Source: Methylobacterium nonmethylotrophicum
GTDB lineage: Bacteria > Pseudomonadota > Alphaproteobacteria > Rhizobiales > Beijerinckiaceae
Length of the DNA stretch: 64,000 nucleotides
Direction of reading: 5' to 3'
NCBI RefSeq assembly: GCF_004745635.1
Contig: NZ_SRLB01000017.1
Coordinates: 1 to 64,000 of the forward strand
Shown here: one piece after another, positions 18,564-27,718 of the stretch
How positions within the stretch are numbered: the stretch's first letter is position 1
Layout of the letters: each line of letters begins with the position of its first letter
The notes under the pieces: model-generated
Told to the model about the DNA's origin: nothing
What the model saw: only the letters and a program-made list of their open reading frames with translations
Databases searched by the model: none
Made by a program: the position numbers and the translations under genes

Positions 18564-18666
18564 CGGCCAGACCTTCGACAGCGGAGGGCTTCGTGCCGCT
18601 CCCGATAGTGCGTAATCTGGCCTGAGGCAACGCCGGGGACGGTGACCGCGGGCGCTCGCGCGCGCA

Positions 18667-18694
18667 TTGATCTTTGCTGGTAGGATTCTAATAC
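18667..18694 (+). promoter_or_regulatory. Possible promoter of the luxR-type gene
   Basis: TTGATC (18667-18672) and TAATAC (18689-18694) are separated by 16 bases in the A/T-richest part of the gap, about 80 bases before the luxR start. It fits a housekeeping-sigma promoter loosely. Confidence 0.35.
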
Positions 18695-18771
18695 TGGCGC
18701 GGGCTCACGGGCATCGCGGCACGGAACCGGTTCGCTTCGCGCGAGGGCGGCGTGGGCTTCAGGGGTGGGTC

Positions 18772-19509
18772 ATGGCGGACGCCGATGACGCGTTCATTCA
18801 TCAAGCATTCGACCTGATCGACGGCCTCGAGGGCCTGTCGGACCCCCTCGACGTGCAGAAAACCATCCTCGATCTCGTCGCCCGCTGCGGCTTCTCCTAC
18901 TTCGCGATCACGCGGCTGCCGCAGCCGAGCGAGCGGCTCGGCCCCAACCTGCTGCTCAACGTGTGGCCGGAGGGCTGGCTGTCGCACTACGACCGGGTCG
19001 GCCATTACCGTTATGATCCGGTGGTGCGGCACTGCTTCCGCACCACCGAGCCCTTCGCCTGGAGCGAGGTGCCCTACGAGGCGGCGGTCGCCCCCCAGGC
19101 CCACCGGGTGATGGAGGAGGCCCGCGAGCACGGCATGGGGGCGGGCTTCTGCGTGCCGATCCACGACGCCCACGGGTTCCAGGGCGGGATCTCGCTCGCC
19201 GGCGAGCGGATCGAGATGCCGCCCCGGGTGCGCCGGGCAATCCACCTGCTCGGGCTCTATGCCTGGTCGGCGGCGACCCGCACCACCGCCCGGCGGCGCA
19301 AGCCGACCGGGCGGCTCCTGAGCGCGCGCGAGCGGGACGTCCTGTCCTGGGCCGCGCAGGGGCGCACCCGCGAGGAGATCGCCGACCTCCTCGGCGTGTC
19401 GAGCGAGACCGTCGCGACCCACCTGCGCAATGCCCGCAGCAAGATCGGCACCCGCAACACCACCCATACGGTGATCGAGGCCCTGCGCCTGCGCGAGATC
19501 GTACTCTGA
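18772..19509 (+). CDS. LuxR-family quorum-sensing transcription factor
   Basis: 245 residues from ATG 18772 (AGGGGTGGG upstream). The N-terminal autoinducer-binding fold (~15-165) has the conserved ligand-pocket features in NVWPEGWLSHYDRVGHYRYDPVVRH (the W-Y-D-P set) and the later GMGAGFCVPIHDAHG. The C-terminal helix-turn-helix (~180-240) reads LSARERDVLSWAAQGRTREEIADLLGVSSETVATHL. It should bind an acyl-homoserine lactone and control the luxI gene 160 bases downstream and other targets. The pair is in the same orientation, the usual arrangement for autoinduction. Confidence 0.93.
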   Translation: MADADDAFIHQAFDLIDGLEGLSDPLDVQKTILDLVARCGFSYFAITRLPQPSERLGPNLLLNVWPEGWLSHYDRVGHYRYDPVVRHCFRTTEPFAWSEVPYEAAVAPQAHRVMEEAREHGMGAGFCVPIHDAHGFQGGISLAGERIEMPPRVRRAIHLLGLYAWSAATRTTARRRKPTGRLLSARERDVLSWAAQGRTREEIADLLGVSSETVATHLRNARSKIGTRNTTHTVIEALRLREIVL

Positions 19510-19668
19510 ACTCCGGCCCGGCGGCGTCGCGCCGCCGCGATCACCGCAAGGTTGCGCCCGACAAAACTGCGCCAATTGCGCGCGCCAGCGCCGCCCTACC
19601 GGTTTTCGGGGATACCTGAGGTCATTCGCCTCTGGCCTTATGGAGGCCGGACCGAGGGACGTCAGCGC

Positions 19669-20340
19669 ATGATCCGCCTCCACGTCATCGACCGGGCGAG
19701 CCGCGCGGCCTACGCGGACGCGCTCGATCAGCACCGTGCCTTGCGCCTCGGCATCGTCGAGGAGACCTGCCGCCGGGTGCTGCGGGCGGGCGACGGCGGC
19801 ACGGCGTGCGATCCGTTCGACACCGAGGCCACGCGTTACCTCCTGGCCCTCGACGGCGCCGGCCGGGTGGCGGGCGGGACACGCCTGCTGCCCGCCGAGC
19901 GCCCGACCCCGCTCTCCGAGGTGTTCTCGCACCTCGCCGACCTGCGGGGGTTCGAGCGCAGCCCAGGAACCTGGGAATGCACGCGGTTCCTGCTCTCCCC
20001 GCGCTTCCGCGAGGACAGGCCTTTGTCGCGGGCGGCCGGCGTGGTGGCGGCCGGCCTGATCGAGCACTGCCTCGAGCAGGGGATCCCGCGGCTGAACCTC
20101 GTCAGCGAGACCTACTGGATCCCCAGGATGGCGGAGCTCGGCTGGCGCCCGCGGCCCCTCGGCCTGCCGGTCGCCTATGCGGGCGCCTCGCTCTGCGCCG
20201 TCACGATCGCGATGACCGAGAGCGCCTTGAGCGGCACCCGGGCCGCCTACGGGATCGCGACGTCCGTCCTGGCCCGTCCCCGGCCGGCGCCCCCGCCGGA
20301 CCGCGCCCGGGCTCCGGGCGGCCGCGGCCTGGCAGCCTGA
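19669..20340 (+). CDS. Acyl-homoserine-lactone synthase (LuxI family)
   Basis: 223 residues. It makes the diffusible signal from S-adenosylmethionine and an acyl-ACP or acyl-CoA. Family blocks: DPFDTEATRYLLALD (~45-60), VAGGTRLLPAERPTPLSEVF (~65-84) and the WECTRFLLSPRF block (~101-112) with the conserved Glu and Arg. The C-terminal tail (after ~200) is Pro/Arg-rich and unusual. The start at 19669 has GAGGGAC upstream. It lies behind the luxR gene and in front of two small unknown genes on the same strand. Confidence 0.9.
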   Translation: MIRLHVIDRASRAAYADALDQHRALRLGIVEETCRRVLRAGDGGTACDPFDTEATRYLLALDGAGRVAGGTRLLPAERPTPLSEVFSHLADLRGFERSPGTWECTRFLLSPRFREDRPLSRAAGVVAAGLIEHCLEQGIPRLNLVSETYWIPRMAELGWRPRPLGLPVAYAGASLCAVTIAMTESALSGTRAAYGIATSVLARPRPAPPPDRARAPGGRGLAA

Positions 20341-20351
20341 AGGCCGACGCG

Positions 20352-20588
20352 ATGGCGCATCAGAACGGCACCCGCTTCTCCGTCCCGTCGGCGCTCCCCT
20401 CCGGCCGGCCGCCGGACAGCGGACGTCCCCCGGCCGACCGCCTGGCCGAGCACCTGATCGAGGCCTACCGGCAGGCCGCCGCCTGCGAGGATCCGGTCGC
20501 CCTCGACCTGATCCGCCTCGCGCTCTGGCATGTCGGCCACACCTACCCGCCGTCCGGCCTCGCGCCCCTGGAGGAGCATTGGTCGTGA
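20352..20588 (+). CDS. Small hypothetical protein downstream of luxI
   Basis: 78 residues starting MAHQNGTRF, 11 bases after the luxI stop, so probably in the same transcript. The first third is Pro/Arg-rich. The rest is helical and acidic (RLAEHLIEAYRQAAACED, VALDLIRLALWHVGHTYP). I do not recognise it. Its position suggests a partner or modulator of the quorum-sensing pair. Confidence 0.6.
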   Translation: MAHQNGTRFSVPSALPSGRPPDSGRPPADRLAEHLIEAYRQAAACEDPVALDLIRLALWHVGHTYPPSGLAPLEEHWS

Positions 20589-20671
20589 CTCTCCGCGGGT
20601 CCTCCGCCTTCCGTCCCCGCTCGGGGCCGGCTCACCCCCAGAACCGTTCCGTACTCCACCAGGCACACACC

Positions 20672-20902
20672 ATGGCGACCGCGATCCATTCCCCCCTGTC
20701 GCAATCCGCTCTCTCCCAGGCCGCCCGGGCCGAGATCCAGGCCCTGCGCCTCGCCGCCGGCATCCTCGACCTGCAACACACCGCGAGCCCGGACATCCGC
20801 GACCTCCCTTCGGTGCAGGCGATGATCCGCGCAGCCGCGGCCGTGTTCGACGAGTTCGGCTTCGGCGAGGACGGCGAGTCCGACCGGGCGATCTCGGCCT
20901 GA
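20672..20902 (+). CDS. Small hypothetical helical protein
   Basis: 76 residues starting MATAIHSPLSQ, 83 bases behind the previous small gene and in the same direction. It looks fully helical (ARAEIQALRLAAGILDLQ, SVQAMIRAAAAVFDEFGFGED) with an acidic tail. It has no recognisable domain or strong ribosome site. It may be the last gene of the luxI transcript, which would end at the hairpin at 21120-21147. Confidence 0.5.
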   Translation: MATAIHSPLSQSALSQAARAEIQALRLAAGILDLQHTASPDIRDLPSVQAMIRAAAAVFDEFGFGEDGESDRAISA

Positions 20903-21119
20903 AGGCGGCGCCGGTCCTCAGGGGCCGGGATGCGGCGCGGGACCTCGTCCCGCGAGACGGACGCGCGACGCCGACCGAAGGCGCCTCGCCGGCCTCCCGG
21001 TCCGGTCGTGGATCACACCTTTTCGGACGTTCTCGGACCTGACGTGCCGCGATCGAAGGGCTCCTGCGAGCCCCACCTGATCGGTGCCGACGCGAACAGG
21101 GCGCGGGATCCCCTCTCCA

Positions 21120-21147
21120 AGCGATCCCGGTCCGCCCCGGGATCGCT
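21120..21147. terminator. Terminator between the luxI transcript and motB
   Basis: A perfect 11-bp stem (AGCGATCCCGG at 21120-21130, CCGGGATCGCT at 21137-21147), six-base loop, between convergent transcripts. The rest of the gap 20903-21230 holds nothing else that I can support. Confidence 0.7.
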
Positions 21148-21230
21148 GCAAGGTGTGGGACAGGGGAGACGCGCTCGATGTCTGCACGAACGGATCAGGC
21201 GGAGGTTGTTTCGGTCCCCGCGGGGACGCC

Positions 21231-22061
21231 CTATGGAAAGCCGACCCCCCGCGGCGTCGGCGGCGCCTCGTTGAGCAGCGTCACCGTCACCCGCCGGTTG
21301 GCCGGGAGGTAGGGATTGTCCGGAAACAGCGGCTCCGTGTCGGCCTTGCCGGACACCGAGGCGAAGCGGTCGCCCGGCAGGCCGCTGCCGGCCAGGACCT
21401 CGCGCACGCTGATCGCGCGGCCGGCGGAGAGTTCCCAGGGCGGGGCGGCGGGGCGGCGGCCCGGGCGGTCGGCGGAGGTGTAGCCGGTCACCGCGATGCG
21501 GTTCGGCATCCGCCGCAGGGTCGGGGCGATCCGCTCGAGCACCTGCCGGGTGCGGTCGTTCGGCCGGGTCGAGCCCTCCGGGAACATCGAGCGGTTGTCC
21601 TGGTCGACGAGCGAGATGTCGAGGCCGCGCGCCGTCACCTCGATCACGATGCTCTTCGACAGTTCGGCGATCTCCGGCAGGTCCTGCAGGGCCTGGCGCA
21701 ACGACGTCATGGCGAGGCCGAAGCCGTCCTTGTAGGCGTTGTGCTGGAGCCCGTCGGACAGGATCTCGTCCGGGTTCGGCGGCTCGGCCCGGTCGGAGGA
21801 CTTTTCCGGCGGGATGTCGCGGGTGTCGCGCAGCTTGCTGGCCGAGGGCAGGCCGTCCCGCTCGATGATGCCGTTGAAGCGCGATTCCCGGTTGTTGCCG
21901 AAGGCGTCGCGCATCGAGCCCGCCACCGCCTGGAGCTTCTTCTGGTCCTGGGTCGAGTAGGCGGCGATCATCACGAAGAAGCTCATCAACAGCGCCATCA
22001 GGTCCGCGAAGGTCACGAACCAGCCGTGGCCGCCATGCGCCCCGCGCTTCTTTCTAGCCAC
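21231..22061 (-). CDS. motB: Flagellar motor protein MotB
   Basis: 276 residues. The N terminus (GGHGWFVTFADLMALLMSFFVMIAAYST) is the single membrane helix with the proton-binding Asp (FADLMA) that defines the stator. The C-terminal OmpA-like peptidoglycan-binding domain contains IAVTGYTSADRPG, ELSAGRAISVREVL and NRRVTVTLL near the end. It forms the stator with MotA, whose gene lies 107 bases upstream on the same strand. The gap between them contains the repeat array at 22102-22206. Confidence 0.93.
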   Translation of the reverse strand: MARKKRGAHGGHGWFVTFADLMALLMSFFVMIAAYSTQDQKKLQAVAGSMRDAFGNNRESRFNGIIERDGLPSASKLRDTRDIPPEKSSDRAEPPNPDEILSDGLQHNAYKDGFGLAMTSLRQALQDLPEIAELSKSIVIEVTARGLDISLVDQDNRSMFPEGSTRPNDRTRQVLERIAPTLRRMPNRIAVTGYTSADRPGRRPAAPPWELSAGRAISVREVLAGSGLPGDRFASVSGKADTEPLFPDNPYLPANRRVTVTLLNEAPPTPRGVGFP

Positions 22062-22101
22062 CGCTCAGGTCTCCTCGGAAGGGCACGCCGGCGTCCGCTC
22101 C

Positions 22102-22206
22102 GGCCGCCTCGGCGGCCATCGCGTCGCGGTGCATCAGGCCGCCTCGGCGGCCATCTCGTCGTGGTGCATCAGGCCGCTTCGGCGGCCATCTCGTCGCGGT
22201 GATTGT
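22102..22206. repeat. Three tandem 35-bp copies of the motA 3' end
   Basis: Copies start at 22102, 22137 and 22172 with a constant 35-base period. The third copy (reading plus-wise) is the real 3' end of motA, encoding Arg-Asp-Glu-Met-Ala-Ala-Glu-Ala-Ala and the stop. The other two lie beyond the stop in the motA-motB gap and differ at only a few positions. The unit contains GGCCGCCTCGGCGGCC, a strong dyad. Confidence 0.85.
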
Positions 22207-22942
22207 GGGGCAGGTAGGCGATCAGCATCTCGCGCACCAGCGAGGCGCTCTTGGAGTCGCGGATCAGCAGCACCCCGTCGATGATCAGGGTGCGCGACAC
22301 GTCCTCCTCCTCGAGCTTGACGTGCAGCTTGTCGGCGATCGGCAGGGCGACCATGTTGGCGATGAGCGCGCCGTAGAGCGTGGCCAGCAGCGCGGTCGCC
22401 ATGGCGGGCCCGAGCTTCGAGGGGTCCGACATGTTGGCGAACATCGTCACCATGCCGAGGATCGTGCCGATCATGCCCCAGGCCGGCGCGCAGTCGCCGA
22501 AGGCGCGGTAGACCTTCGAGCCCTCGTCGAGGTGCATCAGGAAGTTGTCGCGGTCACGCTCCATCGTGTCGCGGATGAACTCGCGGTCGTAGCCGTCGGC
22601 GATGTAGCGCACGCCCTGCGCCAGGAACGGGTCCGAGATGTCGAGGTTCTCGAGCGCCATCGGGCCCTGCCGCTTCACCACGTCGGCGATCTTGGTGATC
22701 TCGTCGATCAGCTCGCGCGGCTTGACCGAGCGCATGTTGAAGACGAAGCGCAGGCCCATCGGCACGCCGTGCAGGATGACCGAGAACGGGAAGCGCAGCA
22801 TGGTGGCGGCGGTGGCGCCGCCGAAGATCACGATCACCGCGTGCTTGTCGAAATACGCGGCGAAGTTGCCGCCATCGATCATGATGAGCACGAACACGAC
22901 CGCGATGCCGCCGACGAGGCCGGCGCCGGTTGCGATATCCAT
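22169..22942 (-). CDS. motA: Flagellar motor stator protein MotA
   Basis: 257 residues with four membrane helices: AGLVGGIAVVFVLIMIDGG (~6-24), HAVIVIFGGATAATMLRF (~34-51), AWGMIGTILGMVTMFANM (~153-170) and ATALLATLYGALIANMVALP (~182-201). The cytoplasmic loop holds the charged residues that meet the rotor (DREFIRDTMERDRD). It is shorter and simpler than enterobacterial MotA, in line with the PomA-like stators of alphaproteobacteria. It is followed by motB on the same strand. AAGGGG lies upstream of ATG 22942. Confidence 0.94.
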   Translation of the reverse strand: MDIATGAGLVGGIAVVFVLIMIDGGNFAAYFDKHAVIVIFGGATAATMLRFPFSVILHGVPMGLRFVFNMRSVKPRELIDEITKIADVVKRQGPMALENLDISDPFLAQGVRYIADGYDREFIRDTMERDRDNFLMHLDEGSKVYRAFGDCAPAWGMIGTILGMVTMFANMSDPSKLGPAMATALLATLYGALIANMVALPIADKLHVKLEEEDVSRTLIIDGVLLIRDSKSASLVREMLIAYLPHNHRDEMAAEAA

Positions 22943-23239
22943 CTGTGGTCGGCCCCTTCGTGCGCCGTCGCGCGTCCGGTCCGGCCGCGTCCCCGATCGC
23001 GGGGCCGCCTCGCGCCGGGCTCGTCGCGTGCTTCCTGCGCAGCAGGCTAACGCCGACAGGCTCAACGAAGGGTAAAAAGCCGCGTCCCGCCCCGGTGCCG
23101 TCATGCGCCGTTCAGCGAGGATCGGGCATACCGGCCACCATGCGATCGAACGGCCGCCGCAGACGGCCGCGCGCGGGGCAGGCGGCGGGCGGGCGCCCGG
23201 GCCGCACACAAGGGCATCTCTGTCTAGGGTTCACAAGCC

Positions 23240-25015
23240 ATGCGGCTGATCAGGCTCTACGTCCGGGTCATGGGCCAGCTCGGGTCCGATCTGCGCCTCG
23301 GGGCGCTCCTGGCCGCCGCCAACGTGGCGCTGGCGGTCGCGGCCTTCGCCGAGCCGGTGCTGTTCGGCCGCATCATCGACCGCCTCACCCATCCGTCGGC
23401 CGGGGGCACCGGCACGCAGGACCTGCTCGTCCTCGTCGGGGCCTGGGTGGGCTTCGGGCTGTTCTCGATCGCCGCCGGCGTGCTGATCGCGCTCCACGCC
23501 GACCGGCTCGCGCATCGCAGCCGGCTCGCCGCGATGGCGAACTACTTCGAGCACGTCCTCGACCTGCCGCTCGCCTTCCACTCCGCCAACCATTCCGGCC
23601 GGGTGCTGAAGGCGATGCTGGAGGGCACGAGCGGCATGGCGGCGACCTGGCTCGGCTTCTTCCGCGACCATTGCGCCGCGCTCGTCTCCCTCGTCGTGCT
23701 GCTGCCGATGACGCTCTTCCTCAACTGGCAGCTCGGCTCGATCCTGGTCGCCCTGATGGTGGTGTTCACCGGGCTCACCACCTTCGTCCTGCGCCGCACC
23801 GAGACGCTGCAGGGGAAAGTGGAGGAGTACCATTCGGGCCTCGCGGCGCATGCCTCGGACGCCCTCGGCAACGTCGCGGTGATCCAGTCCTTCACCCGCG
23901 CCAAGGCCGAGAAGGAGGCGATGCACGGCATCATCCGCGACCTGCTCGCGGCCCAGATCCCGGTCCTGTCGTGGTGGGCGCTCGCCTCGGTCGCCACCCG
24001 CGCCTCGGCGACGCTCACCATGACGGCGATCTTCGTCACCGGCATCGTGCTGCACGGCCACGGCCTGGCGACGGTCGGCGACGTGGTCTCGTTCATGAGC
24101 CTCGCCACCATGCTGGTCGCCCGGCTCGACCAGGTCGTCGCCTTCGTCAACGGGGTCTTCCTGCAGGCGCCGAAGATGCAGGAATTCTTCGACATTCTCG
24201 ACACCGCTCCGGCCGTCCACGACCGGCCCGGCGCCAAGGCGGTGGCGCGGCTGTCCGGCGACGTCTCGTTCGAGGACGTGCGCTTCTCCTATGACGGCCG
24301 CCGCCCGGCCCTCGACGGGATCTCGTTCACGGCCCGGGCCGGCGAGACCGTGGCCCTCGTCGGCACCACGGGTTCCGGCAAGTCGACGACGCTCGGCCTC
24401 CTCCATCGCGCCTTCGATCCGGAATCCGGCACGATCCGCATCGACGGCGAGGACCTGCGCGACATCGGCCTCTCGTCCTTGCGCCACAACATCGGGGTGG
24501 TGTTCCAGGAGCCGATGCTGTTCGCCCGCTCGATCCGCGAGAACCTCCAGGTCGGCCGCCCCGACGCCACCGACGCCGAGATGCTCGACGCCCTCGAGCG
24601 GGCCCAGGCCTCCGAATTCATGGCGCGCCAGCCCGAAGGGCTCGACACGGTCATCGGCGAGCGCGGCCGCTCGCTCTCGGGCGGCGAGCGCCAGCGGCTG
24701 TCGATCGCCCGGGCGCTCCTGAAGAACCCGCCGGTGCTGATCCTCGACGAGGCGACGAGCGCCCTCGACGCCGCCACCGAGCGCAAGCTCCAGGGCGCGC
24801 TCGAAGCCGTGATGGAGGGGCGGACCACCTTCGTGATCGCCCACCGCCTCTCGACGATCCGCGACGCCGACCGCATCCTGGTCTTCCACCAGGGCCGCAT
24901 CGTCGAGAGCGGGACTTTCGAGGAACTGGTGGCCGAGGGCGGCCGCTTCGCCGAGCTCGCCCGGGCGCAGTTCATGGCGGCGACGCCGGAGCCGGGCTAC
25001 GCCCTGGCGGCGTGA
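23240..25015 (+). CDS. ndvA: Cyclic beta-1,2-glucan ABC exporter (NdvA/ChvA type)
   Basis: 591 residues, a fused half-transporter: six-helix permease domain (~15-310) and ATPase domain (~340-580). Walker A is GTTGSGKST, signature [16 protein letters not shown], Walker [13 protein letters not shown], and the His switch [13 protein letters not shown]. The permease features ([44 protein letters not shown]) match NdvA/ChvA of rhizobia and agrobacteria. It exports cyclic glucan to the periplasm for osmoadaptation and plant contact. It has no N-terminal C39 peptidase domain, so it is not a bacteriocin exporter. It is monocistronic, followed by a hairpin at 25025-25047. Confidence 0.9.
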   Translation: MRLIRLYVRVMGQLGSDLRLGALLAAANVALAVAAFAEPVLFGRIIDRLTHPSAGGTGTQDLLVLVGAWVGFGLFSIAAGVLIALHADRLAHRSRLAAMANYFEHVLDLPLAFHSANHSGRVLKAMLEGTSGMAATWLGFFRDHCAALVSLVVLLPMTLFLNWQLGSILVALMVVFTGLTTFVLRRTETLQGKVEEYHSGLAAHASDALGNVAVIQSFTRAKAEKEAMHGIIRDLLAAQIPVLSWWALASVATRASATLTMTAIFVTGIVLHGHGLATVGDVVSFMSLATMLVARLDQVVAFVNGVFLQAPKMQEFFDILDTAPAVHDRPGAKAVARLSGDVSFEDVRFSYDGRRPALDGISFTARAGETVALVGTTGSGKSTTLGLLHRAFDPESGTIRIDGEDLRDIGLSSLRHNIGVVFQEPMLFARSIRENLQVGRPDATDAEMLDALERAQASEFMARQPEGLDTVIGERGRSLSGGERQRLSIARALLKNPPVLILDEATSALDAATERKLQGALEAVMEGRTTFVIAHRLSTIRDADRILVFHQGRIVESGTFEELVAEGGRFAELARAQFMAATPEPGYALAA

Positions 25016-25024
25016 GACCTGAGA

Positions 25025-25047
25025 GGGTCGGGCGGACAGCCCGGCCC
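25025..25047 (+). terminator. Terminator after ndvA
   Basis: 9-bp arms (GGGTCGGGC, GCCCGGCCC, one G-T pair) with a five-base loop, 10 bases after the ndvA stop. Confidence 0.6.
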
Positions 25048-25161
25048 GTTCCCGCGACACAGCCGCAACCCTCCGGCGCCGGCCCGGGGCCCGGAGCGGC
25101 CGAGAACCCCGGATGGGGCGATCGTCCGTTCCGTCGCGCGTGAGGTCGGCCCCGCCTTGCC

Positions 25162-27543
25162 TCAGCGGCAGGGCGGCTCGCCCGGGCGGCCGCAGCCGCG
25201 GCCCGGCGACGGGGCGTGGGGCGTGGGGCGCGGCCCGACCTGCAGCGGATGCGGCTGCATCGGCTGCGGCCTTGGCGCCATCATCTGCGGCTGGCGCATC
25301 GCCTGGGCCTGCTGGCGCCGCATCGCGTCCTGCATCTCCTGGTGCTGGCGCTGCATCATCTGCTGCGCCTCGAAGCGCTGGCGGGCCTGGGCCTGCTGCG
25401 CCTGCATCGCCTGCTGCCGCTGCATCGCCTGCTGCTGCATGGCCTGCTGTCGCACCGCCTGCTCCATCCGCATCCGCTGCAAACCGTCATCCGGCCGTGG
25501 CGCGCGGGTGGGAGCGGCCATGCGGGGCGGCTGCATCGCCTGGGCTGCCGGCCGGGGCGGCTGGGCCGGCACGGCCATCCGCGGCGGCTGCGTCGGGCGC
25601 AGCGGCGAGATCGGCGGCCGCACCCCCTGCGGCTGCAGGCCCTGCGGGGCCGGGGCCGGCGCCTGCGGCGGACGGGCCGCCAGGGCCGGCTGGCCTGGCC
25701 GGCCAGCCGCGGCGGGCGGGCCTGCGGGCGGCGCGGCTGCGGGCGGGATCTGGCCGAGGCCGGGCGCGCGCCCGGCCGGTGGCTGTCCGGGGAGCATGCC
25801 GGGACGGCCGGCGACGGCCGGCAGCGGGGCGCCGCCCGCTCCGGGGAGCGCCTGGCCTGGAGGAACGGCCTGGCCGGGATTAGGCCCCGGGGCGCGCGGG
25901 CCTGCCGGCGCCGGGATCTGCCCGGGCAGGCTCGGCCGCAGGGCCACCGGCCCGCCGACCGGTCCTCCTGCCGGGCCGTTCGGGCGCGGGATCTGCCCCG
26001 GCGCCCCGCGCGGATCCGGCCGCAGGGCCGCCTTCTGGGCGAGGGCCGGCGGCAGGGCGACGCGGGACGCCGCGGCCCCGAGCGCCGCGCCCGCGACGGC
26101 GCCGGCGACCGGCGCGAGGCGGGCCGCCCCCGCCGGCTCGGGCCCGTCGGGGGTCCGGGCGTGGAGGTTGTGGAACAGCGCGGGGTTGGGCGGCGGCACC
26201 ACCGCCGGCGGCGCGACCACGTAAGGAGGCACCGGCACGTAGACCGGGGTCGGCAGCAGGTAGGCCTCGACCGGCGGCGGGGGCGGGGCCAGCTCCACCA
26301 GCACGGTCGGGCGCGGCGGCAGGAAGGCGACCGGCGGCGGCGGCAGGGCGTAGGCCGGATCGTCGAGAAGGAGCGCAGGCCGCTCGACATAGACCACCTC
26401 CTCGGGAAGAGGCGGCGGCACGTCGTAGGTGAGCACGCGGTAATCCGGCGGCGGCTCGACGGCGGCGGCGAGTGCCGAGAGGCGCCGGCGGGCGTCCCAG
26501 GCATGGGGCCCGCGGGGATAGCGGGCGAGGTAGGACCAGTAGGCCTCCGGCGTGTTGGCAAGCGCGCTGCGCCGCCAGGTGAGGGCCTCGCGCCGCGCCG
26601 CGATGATGGCCCGCACGCGCCTGGCCAGCGGGTCGCGCGGATAGGCGGCGACGAACTCCTCGTAGGCCGGCAGGGTGTCGCGGGCGAGGCAGGCGGCGTA
26701 GGCCTCGCGGGCGCCGATCTCGCCGAGCGGTCTTGCCGGCGGCTCGAAGCCGGCGAGCGAGGGCGCCCCGGCCTCGCGCTCCAGGAAGACGAACGGCGCC
26801 GCGATGCGCGACGCGCTCCACGGCACCGCGGCCCCGCGGGTGACTTCGGCCACCCGCAGGCGCACCCGCTCGAACAGGGCGGCGGGGACGAGGCCGCCCT
26901 CGCGGATCATCTCGACCAGCGCCAGCGCATAGGCGCCGTAGGGACCGGTCTCGGCCGGGCCGACGGTGCCGGGGGCGGCGTTGGTGGCGATCAGGCTGCC
27001 GGGCTCCGCCTCGACGAGCGGCAGGCCGCCGGCCAGCGGATCGCCCGTGAGGCGGAACGGGGCCGTGCGGGCCGCGTCGAGCACCACGAAGCGGGCCTTG
27101 AGCGGCAGGGCGGCGAGGCGCTTGACGTAGTCGGAGACCCGCAGGGCCTGGAGCGGCACGTCGGAGGCGGTCGCGATCCGGGCATCGACCGGCGCGAAAT
27201 AGGCCTCGTTCTCGAGCTGCAGGCCGTAGCCCGCGAGATACACGAACGCCACGGCATCCGCGCCCGCCGCCGCGGCCTTGTCGGTGAAGTCGCGCAGGGC
27301 GCGCCGCAGGGACTCCTCGTCGAGGTCGCGGGCGCCCACCACGTCGAACCCCGCCGCCTGGAGGGTCTGGGCGACGAGGCCCGCGTCGTTGGCGGCGGTC
27401 GGGATCGGTCCGCCCGCATAGGCACCGTTGCCGACCACGAGGGCGATCCGGCGCTCCGCCGGCGCGGCCCGCGAGGGAAGGGCCGAGACCACGAGGCCGG
27501 CCAGCGCCGCGAGGACGAGGGCGAGGTGGCGGAGCGGCGGCAT
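25162..27543 (-). CDS. Caspase-fold (C14-like) protein lacking the catalytic dyad, Gln-rich tail
   Basis: 793 residues, exported (signal peptide to ~residue 26, ALPSRAAPA). The p20 caspase fold starts at ERRIALVVGNGAYAG (~30-44). Where active relatives have His in a SGHG/AGHG loop this protein has AGYGLQ (Tyr106), and where they have Cys in DACR it has DAAR (Ala158), so both catalytic residues are missing. A middle region with DTLPAYEEFVAAYP and YWSYLARYPRGPHAWDARRRL resembles the short helical repeats often attached to such proteins. Then comes a very long Pro-rich stretch, and finally a Gln/Met/Arg-rich coiled tail (~700-780). Start 27543 has GGGAGGG upstream. Confidence 0.82.
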   Translation of the reverse strand: MPPLRHLALVLAALAGLVVSALPSRAAPAERRIALVVGNGAYAGGPIPTAANDAGLVAQTLQAAGFDVVGARDLDEESLRRALRDFTDKAAAAGADAVAFVYLAGYGLQLENEAYFAPVDARIATASDVPLQALRVSDYVKRLAALPLKARFVVLDAARTAPFRLTGDPLAGGLPLVEAEPGSLIATNAAPGTVGPAETGPYGAYALALVEMIREGGLVPAALFERVRLRVAEVTRGAAVPWSASRIAAPFVFLEREAGAPSLAGFEPPARPLGEIGAREAYAACLARDTLPAYEEFVAAYPRDPLARRVRAIIAARREALTWRRSALANTPEAYWSYLARYPRGPHAWDARRRLSALAAAVEPPPDYRVLTYDVPPPLPEEVVYVERPALLLDDPAYALPPPPVAFLPPRPTVLVELAPPPPPVEAYLLPTPVYVPVPPYVVAPPAVVPPPNPALFHNLHARTPDGPEPAGAARLAPVAGAVAGAALGAAASRVALPPALAQKAALRPDPRGAPGQIPRPNGPAGGPVGGPVALRPSLPGQIPAPAGPRAPGPNPGQAVPPGQALPGAGGAPLPAVAGRPGMLPGQPPAGRAPGLGQIPPAAAPPAGPPAAAGRPGQPALAARPPQAPAPAPQGLQPQGVRPPISPLRPTQPPRMAVPAQPPRPAAQAMQPPRMAAPTRAPRPDDGLQRMRMEQAVRQQAMQQQAMQRQQAMQAQQAQARQRFEAQQMMQRQHQEMQDAMRRQQAQAMRQPQMMAPRPQPMQPHPLQVGPRPTPHAPSPGRGCGRPGEPPCR

Positions 27544-27718
27544 GGCGTTGCCCTCCCGTGACGGCGACGATCGGGAGCGGGCCCCCCGGAGCTGTCCCGT
27601 GAGATCGCCGCTCTTCTGGGCAGGACCAAGGCGTGCCCCAACGCGAGCCGTCGTGCTTGAACCGGCCCGGTACGATGCGGCATCAGGCTTGCTCGACGCT
27701 GCCGATGGGGAAGCCTGC

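Noticed and set aside
19567-19588. Possible lux box between luxR and luxI (CTGCGCC, GCGCCAG)
   Set aside because: The inner symmetry is poor and the stretch is too GC-rich to judge; not strong enough to list as a site.
23240-25015. ABC exporter as partner of the double-glycine peptides
   Set aside because: It has no N-terminal C39 peptidase domain and its permease matches cyclic-glucan exporters; it lies 12 kb away.
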